From assembly GCA_028455995.1 (NCBI GenBank), contig JABELC010000014.1:682001-746000 (forward strand): DNA of 64,000 bases, read 5' to 3'. The notes beneath the pieces were generated by a model that was not told where the DNA came from, made no database searches, and saw only the letters and a list, made by a program, of their open reading frames with translations. Every line of letters starts with the position of its first letter. Position 1 is the first letter of the stretch. Made by a program: the position numbers and the translations under genes. Positions 59,693 through 64,000 of the stretch are shown here, in pieces. The stretch is from Scleromitrula shiraiana (taxonomy: Eukaryota > Ascomycota > Leotiomycetes > Helotiales > Sclerotiniaceae).

Positions 59693-61488
59693 ATGCCTCC
59701 GCGAAAGTATAAACAACTTAGTGCTTTTCCTACTATCATAGAAGATTTAGAAGATGTGGCAACGCCTTCGACTCGAGAGTCTTCACCACGTATGGTAAGT
59801 CATAGATTCTCTGGTAAGACTCCGTTTATTGAGATATATCCCAGAGATGTAAGTGAAAATTTTTTTATATAGTTATGCAGGTTAGATGATTGCACACTAA
59901 TCAATCATTTTAGAATTCTCCCATTGAGATTATTCGCAGTACACTTGCAGAGAACCAGATTTCAAGTTGGCTAGAACAGACAGGTAGCATATCTGAATAA
60001 GACGTCATTCCAGCTACAACTAACAAATCATAGGCGATTACACGTATGCGAGTAGAGAGCCATCAAGTATGGGTGCGTTGAGAGTTCTGTATGCCATCCA
60101 CTAAGTTCCATGCATAATTTCCTTACAGGACCTCATACCAACTTTCTACAAAGATCTAATTATTGAAAAACAGTTTTACCAATAGAACCTTGGACCATAA
60201 TCAAAAGACCATTGGAATGAATTTTAGTGATGTAACGATGCAACAGATAGCATCTCGTCTACAATTCCCTTCAGCATTTAGGCAAATGCTAGCACCGGAT
60301 CAAATTGAACCTCCAAGGTTTGCCCATACCACCTTGCTGGATACAGCTGGAAATCACACCGGCATGTGTAAGTACTCCCACTTATTTAAATTCATTGATG
60401 TCTTATTGAAGAAAACAGCATTGGCAGTTCACTTCCATCGACTCCGCCTGGAGTCGCTAACCCTTGGAATCCATTACTCCCAAACAAGCCGAACAGTAAC
60501 CGCAATCCTAGTTGAAAATTCCAAGAACTCCTCCCACGACTCTCTGATCGAGAAGATCCTTCTTAAATCTATATATGTAACGCATCCTTTATATCTGCCC
60601 CTCCTCCTCTCAGAACAAATGCTCAAAATTCACCGCACTCAACTCGACCACACTGTAATCCGTCTTCGAAATCTAGAATCTTACCTCGGAATCCACGATC
60701 ACGAGTTTTCTTCATCTTTGTCTAGCTCTCCTATCAATACACCATTATATACGCTTCCCACGCCAACGCCTCTCCCGCTACCGTCTCTTTCCACCATAAA
60801 TCGCAGTCTCGCGGGTGAAAGCACAAGATTAGCTCTTAATGAAGTCAAAATAAATTCGAATATTCATTTGTTGAGAACTATTCTTCGCGGATCATATTTT
60901 ACGGCTATATTCCCAAACTCTAAAGCTATGGCATGGATGGAGAGAGGAAACTTGGCGTTTAGGGAAAAGGCCGAGTTTCTGTTAGGGGGAAATGTGGATT
61001 TGGGGGGACGAGTGGTAGGTCAGAGAAGAATTGTGGAGGGATTAAGGGGTAGTGTAGGTTTGATTTATTTTCTTGGTATATCTTAACTACTAAAACATCG
61101 CTTTACTAATAATTTTATTTGGAACAGTTACAAATTCACCTAATTCAACGTCAAACCATCTCTTGTGCCTCTCAAACTTTTAATATACCCCAACGAGGTT
61201 CTTCTGAATCGAAAGTCGTAAAATTCATCGCGATACTACTTATGATTTTTCTTCCTGCTGCTTATGTTGCTGTATGTGCATTCTGATTTTCTCGCCATCT
61301 CCGTATCACGAGTCAAAAGTTAACAAGTATAGATATTATTCAACACATCAATGTTCAATTTTCAAGCTCCGAAGGAAGAGCATGAAAAATTGGTCTCGGA
61401 TTGGTTATGGCTGTATTGGGCTGTATCGGGGCCATTGACAGCGGTGACATTGGTGATAGGCCTTTTGTTCACTAAACCTTGGTTGTAA
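59693..61488 (+). CDS. CorA-like two-TM membrane protein; possible lesions in 5' part
   Basis: Exons: 59693-59848 (MPPRKYKQLSAFPTII..), 59914-59983, 60034-60072, 60129-61053, 61128-61271, 61333-61488, all with GT..AG. The 3' half is clear: a long helical region (LSEQMLKIHRTQLDHTVIRL) and two C-terminal membrane segments, FIAILLMIFLPAAYVA and WLWLYWAVSGPLTAVTLVIG, separated by LFNTSMFNFQ. This is the arrangement of fungal CorA-like proteins, which often lack the GMN metal-selectivity motif, as here. In the 5' part, exon 4 reads ..NFLQRSNY-TGA-KTVLPIEPWTIIKRPLE and meets TGA at 60164-60166. It then needs a 1-base shift near 60205-60216 to enter MNFSDVTMQQIASRLQ. Either the gene is broken, or translation starts at 60217 and the upstream exons are relics. 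Transport function uncertain. Confidence 0.68.
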
Positions 61489-62515
61489 CATCACGAGGAG
61501 AGGTGAGAGATTCTTGACAACCGGAAGAAATTTTTGGATACGTGAGACTTTTGGCAAGATTCTAGAGAATATAGATGAACTGAAATTGAAGCTGCTGTTG
61601 GGTAAGGGGATAGTAGCTTGTTAGATTTATATGTTAGTATTTGAGGGGATTATCGAGAGACTAGGTTTCTACTATATAATTTCTTTTCCTGGTTTCTTGT
61701 TTTGTAGTAAAAATGGTGGCAGATCATATTATATATCTATCGTAGCCATCCCAAAGCTTCTAAATGTGGCCACAAATGTTCTTTATGCAGGAGTTATGGT
61801 GTCCGATCAGTCACTACTTTATTCATAAAATGCGGTATCGAACATTTTCCTTCCGATAGTAGTAGTTGTAAATCTAACATACAGCTTGGACATAAGTAAG
61901 AAACTTCCAGGTCAATTCTTCAGATGTATTTCTACTCTACTCGATAGCTAGTTATTAAGAGCTAATCCATATCCGAATGTCTATTTTGTGTTTAGATACT
62001 GATGGCTATTCCTGTGGTATATTCAGAATATATGTAGTTTCATTTACACATTTTGAACTAGTAAATAGTTGAACTAACCAGGCATTGAGGTTAATTACAG
62101 TAGCCTCACTACCTCAAATTGATAGGATTAACGTTTACTTCACAATTCAGAAAAACTATGCGTAACTACTGAAGCTAAAATGCACAGATCACTTTTAAAC
62201 CGGTTATTGTGTTTATAGGTTTTTATTCTAATAAGCTAAATGTTAAAAAACAAACGTGTGAACTCCAACTCCTGTGTTAATCAAAGAATATGAAATAGTA
62301 TCTTGTAAGTGTTCTCCGTCCCATGACCCCTGTCCAGACTATCTGTCCACCTGATAGACTAAAATCCCAAATCCCAAATCCCAAATCAGAAAGTAAAAAG
62401 TAAGTAACCCGATCTCTGCTTAACTATCGTTCAATTTGATACCGAGAACCGTTGCTGCTGAAGATGTAGTAAAAAGTATCCGTCCCATTTGTTTCTTATC
62501 CTCCTCTCATGAGAC
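61489..62515. other. Intergenic, no supportable gene
   Basis: Between a plus-strand and a minus-strand 3' end. Only a 65-codon ORF at 61631-61828 without motifs; AT-rich. Confidence 0.5.
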
Positions 62516-63598
62516 TCAATAAATCAAAGAATCTCCATCCTTGACTATAGTAACCTTCGGAATTCTATATCCAGGGTATCTCCCCTTTAACTCTGCCATG
62601 TTCTCAAGTAGAGTTTTCTTCCACTCAGTAACGCCACCAGTTGTAATTCGTACTGGACACCACGGAGGCTGACACCATTCAAGGTTGTCAATTTCTTCAA
62701 GATCCAACATCCTAGCATCAATGATGAATTCCTGCAAGAATGGAAATAGGAGCAATCCATCATAAGCATGCGCACCACCCATCCAATCCAGTGTTCCATC
62801 GTCAGTGGGACCCCAAGTCATGACCAACTTTTTGGTATAAAAGTAAAATGGCTTCTGAGCATAGTATAGCTTCGTCTGAAACATGTCGGCTAAGCTCTCT
62901 TGTCCGTCTATATCGAACAGGAGGTATCTCTTGACAACAACGGTGTCGATCTTCGAGTTGAAATACAAGGGTTGTGAGGGTTCAATATCGGGCTCGTTAT
63001 ATACTTGTCTTCTGATTCTCATGCCAACTGTGAGAGGCGACGCGCCCTTTCTGTCTAGATTCGGTTCACGAACTGTCTCTTCTAATGGTCGCATATCATC
63101 CATGATTGCTCTGCGAGGCCACGGTACACAAGTTCCATCGTAAAGCTCTCTGTCAAGTTGGCGCTGAACCCATACACAGCATTTCTGGGTTTCAGCTCGA
63201 GATTCTTTGTTTATTTGTAAGGTAAGAGGAGGAGGATTATTACTCTGTCGTAGCGTAGGAAGTCGAATTGCCCCAAAGATCTCAATCTTTCGTGCTCGAG
63301 GCAAGCAACGTCTCCAAATCATCAAGCGGAGCTCTTCGGGGATACGCGGGAAATATTTGAATTCATTGAGATCGCCATTTGCTCTGTGTTCGCTGTTGAA
63401 GAGCTGCGAGTCGAGATCAGGGAGTTCCGAGAGTAGTGATAGAGTTTCAAGAGCATTGTCTTGGTTCTTAGCTTCCCTACTAGCTCGTTTCTTGGAAACC
63501 TTCGCACTGCGATTATGGGAGGGTGTAGATGGTTTTTCCACGTTATTCATGATGAAACCGAGTGATGAATTCATTTCAAGTTGAGAGGTAATGTACAA
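62516..63598 (-). CDS. 2EXR-domain protein
   Basis: Intronless, up to 360 aa. The domain motif FKYFPRIPEELRLMIWRRCL (about residues 80-99) is the defining 2EXR pattern (F-x-x-F-P-x-L-P-x-E-L-R-x-x-I-W), followed by PPPLTLQINKESRAET (the LLxVCRESR-like segment) and FNSKIDTVVVKRYLLF (PxxDxLxL-like). These proteins are abundant in Leotiomycetes and Sordariomycetes and their role is unknown. The N-terminal ~60 residues are basic (KVSKKRASREAK) and disordered-looking. The first ATG (63598) and a second at 63574 (MNSSLGFIM) are both possible starts. Confidence 0.87.
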   Translation of the reverse strand: MYITSQLEMNSSLGFIMNNVEKPSTPSHNRSAKVSKKRASREAKNQDNALETLSLLSELPDLDSQLFNSEHRANGDLNEFKYFPRIPEELRLMIWRRCLPRARKIEIFGAIRLPTLRQSNNPPPLTLQINKESRAETQKCCVWVQRQLDRELYDGTCVPWPRRAIMDDMRPLEETVREPNLDRKGASPLTVGMRIRRQVYNEPDIEPSQPLYFNSKIDTVVVKRYLLFDIDGQESLADMFQTKLYYAQKPFYFYTKKLVMTWGPTDDGTLDWMGGAHAYDGLLLFPFLQEFIIDARMLDLEEIDNLEWCQPPWCPVRITTGGVTEWKKTLLENMAELKGRYPGYRIPKVTIVKDGDSLIY

Positions 63599-64000
63599 CT
63601 TAGGCTTGGATTTTGCGCTGTGAATACTAGTAGAGTATTCAGAAGGTGTAACAAAACAATTTAGTGTGCTTTGTCTTGAGTTCCCGATGATTTCTCGAGG
63701 AGATAGATTAAGTTCGTTGTCTATGAGAGAGAGGTAAAGGTAGATGGAGTATGGAAGAAGAAGGAGTCAGATCAGAAACCCGAGAAATTGAAACAATTTA
63801 TAGCAGTAACAGAACAACTACTGGACATGTCGCTTAGTTGTATGTTCCGTAGATTCTAAACATCTATAGCGACTACGATATGTCGCAATCGCGATTGCGA
63901 TCGCAATTCACTCCCGCAAGGAATGTTTAATAATCAATTTCTAGGCTCGATGGACCTTTTTGTACGGGTCGCACTTTATGAGTCGCAGCCACTTAGACCC
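63599..64000. other. Upstream region of 2EXR gene
   Basis: No gene. Contains the overlapping palindromes listed next. Confidence 0.5.
63885..63907. promoter_or_regulatory. Two overlapping perfect 14-bp palindromes
   Basis: GCAATCGCGATTGC (63885-63898) and ATTGCGATCGCAAT (63894-63907) share five bases. They lie about 290 bases upstream of the 2EXR start, in otherwise AT-rich DNA. Possible binding site for dimeric regulators; no known factor assigned. Confidence 0.5.

Noticed and set aside
63207..63584. 125-codon plus-strand ORF
   Set aside because: Antisense shadow of the 2EXR gene.

Overview
The window is nuclear DNA of a filamentous ascomycete. Genes carry short GT..AG introns (about 45-190 nt), often with CTAAC/CTAAT branch sites. 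Two nuclear tRNA genes contain introns, and the protein families found (fungal pepsin-type protease, 2EXR, Gag1-like clamp/DUF4050, UPF0187 bestrophin, PKS-NRPS-type T-R fragment, STAND-associated helical protein) are typical of Pezizomycotina. A Leotiomycete such as Botrytis or Sclerotinia would fit, but the species is an inference.

Layout. 0-8 kb: 3' part of a secreted aspartic protease gene (cut by the window edge), then two decayed genes on the minus strand, a C2H2 zinc-finger regulator and a cytochrome P450. 10.6-12.1 kb: an intact gene for an indoleamine-2,3-dioxygenase/PrnB-superfamily haem protein with an N-terminal membrane anchor. 12-17.3 kb: no supportable gene. 17.3-19.7 kb: a hypothetical acidic/coiled-coil protein, a BTB protein and an intron-containing initiator tRNA-Met. 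20.8-23 kb: an ABM-type monooxygenase gene whose frame is split by a non-coding insertion, followed by an AT-rich TIR element. 23.6-25.9 kb: a membrane-associated HSL-type alpha/beta hydrolase. 26.3-33.5 kb: what looks like the remnant of a secondary-metabolite locus, with a thiolation-reductase didomain broken by a 4-bp duplication, an EthD-domain protein and a 14-TM-type MFS exporter.

34-39.6 kb is repeat-rich: a truncated TA-flanked TIR element, a 9-bp minisatellite, and a STAND-associated pseudogene interrupted by a second copy of the AT-rich TIR element in opposite orientation to the first. The insertion duplicated three bases, and joining the flanks restores the host reading frame. A further AT-rich block is bounded by inverted repeats. 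40-59 kb is sparse and full of microsatellites: tRNA-Lys with an intron, a small secreted 8-cysteine protein assembled here from three exons, a Gag1-like-clamp protein, a bestrophin-like channel, and a complete 976-bp TA-flanked TIR element. 59.7-64 kb: a CorA-like membrane protein gene with lesions near its 5' end and a 2EXR protein with an unusual pair of overlapping perfect palindromes upstream.

The main theme is decay: at least five accessory genes (C2H2 factor, P450, ABM, T-R didomain, STAND-associated) carry stops, frameshifts or insertions, while the more conserved genes (hydrolase, MFS, DUF4050, bestrophin, BTB) are intact. Exon boundaries were worked out by eye from splice consensus and frame continuity and should be treated as models.
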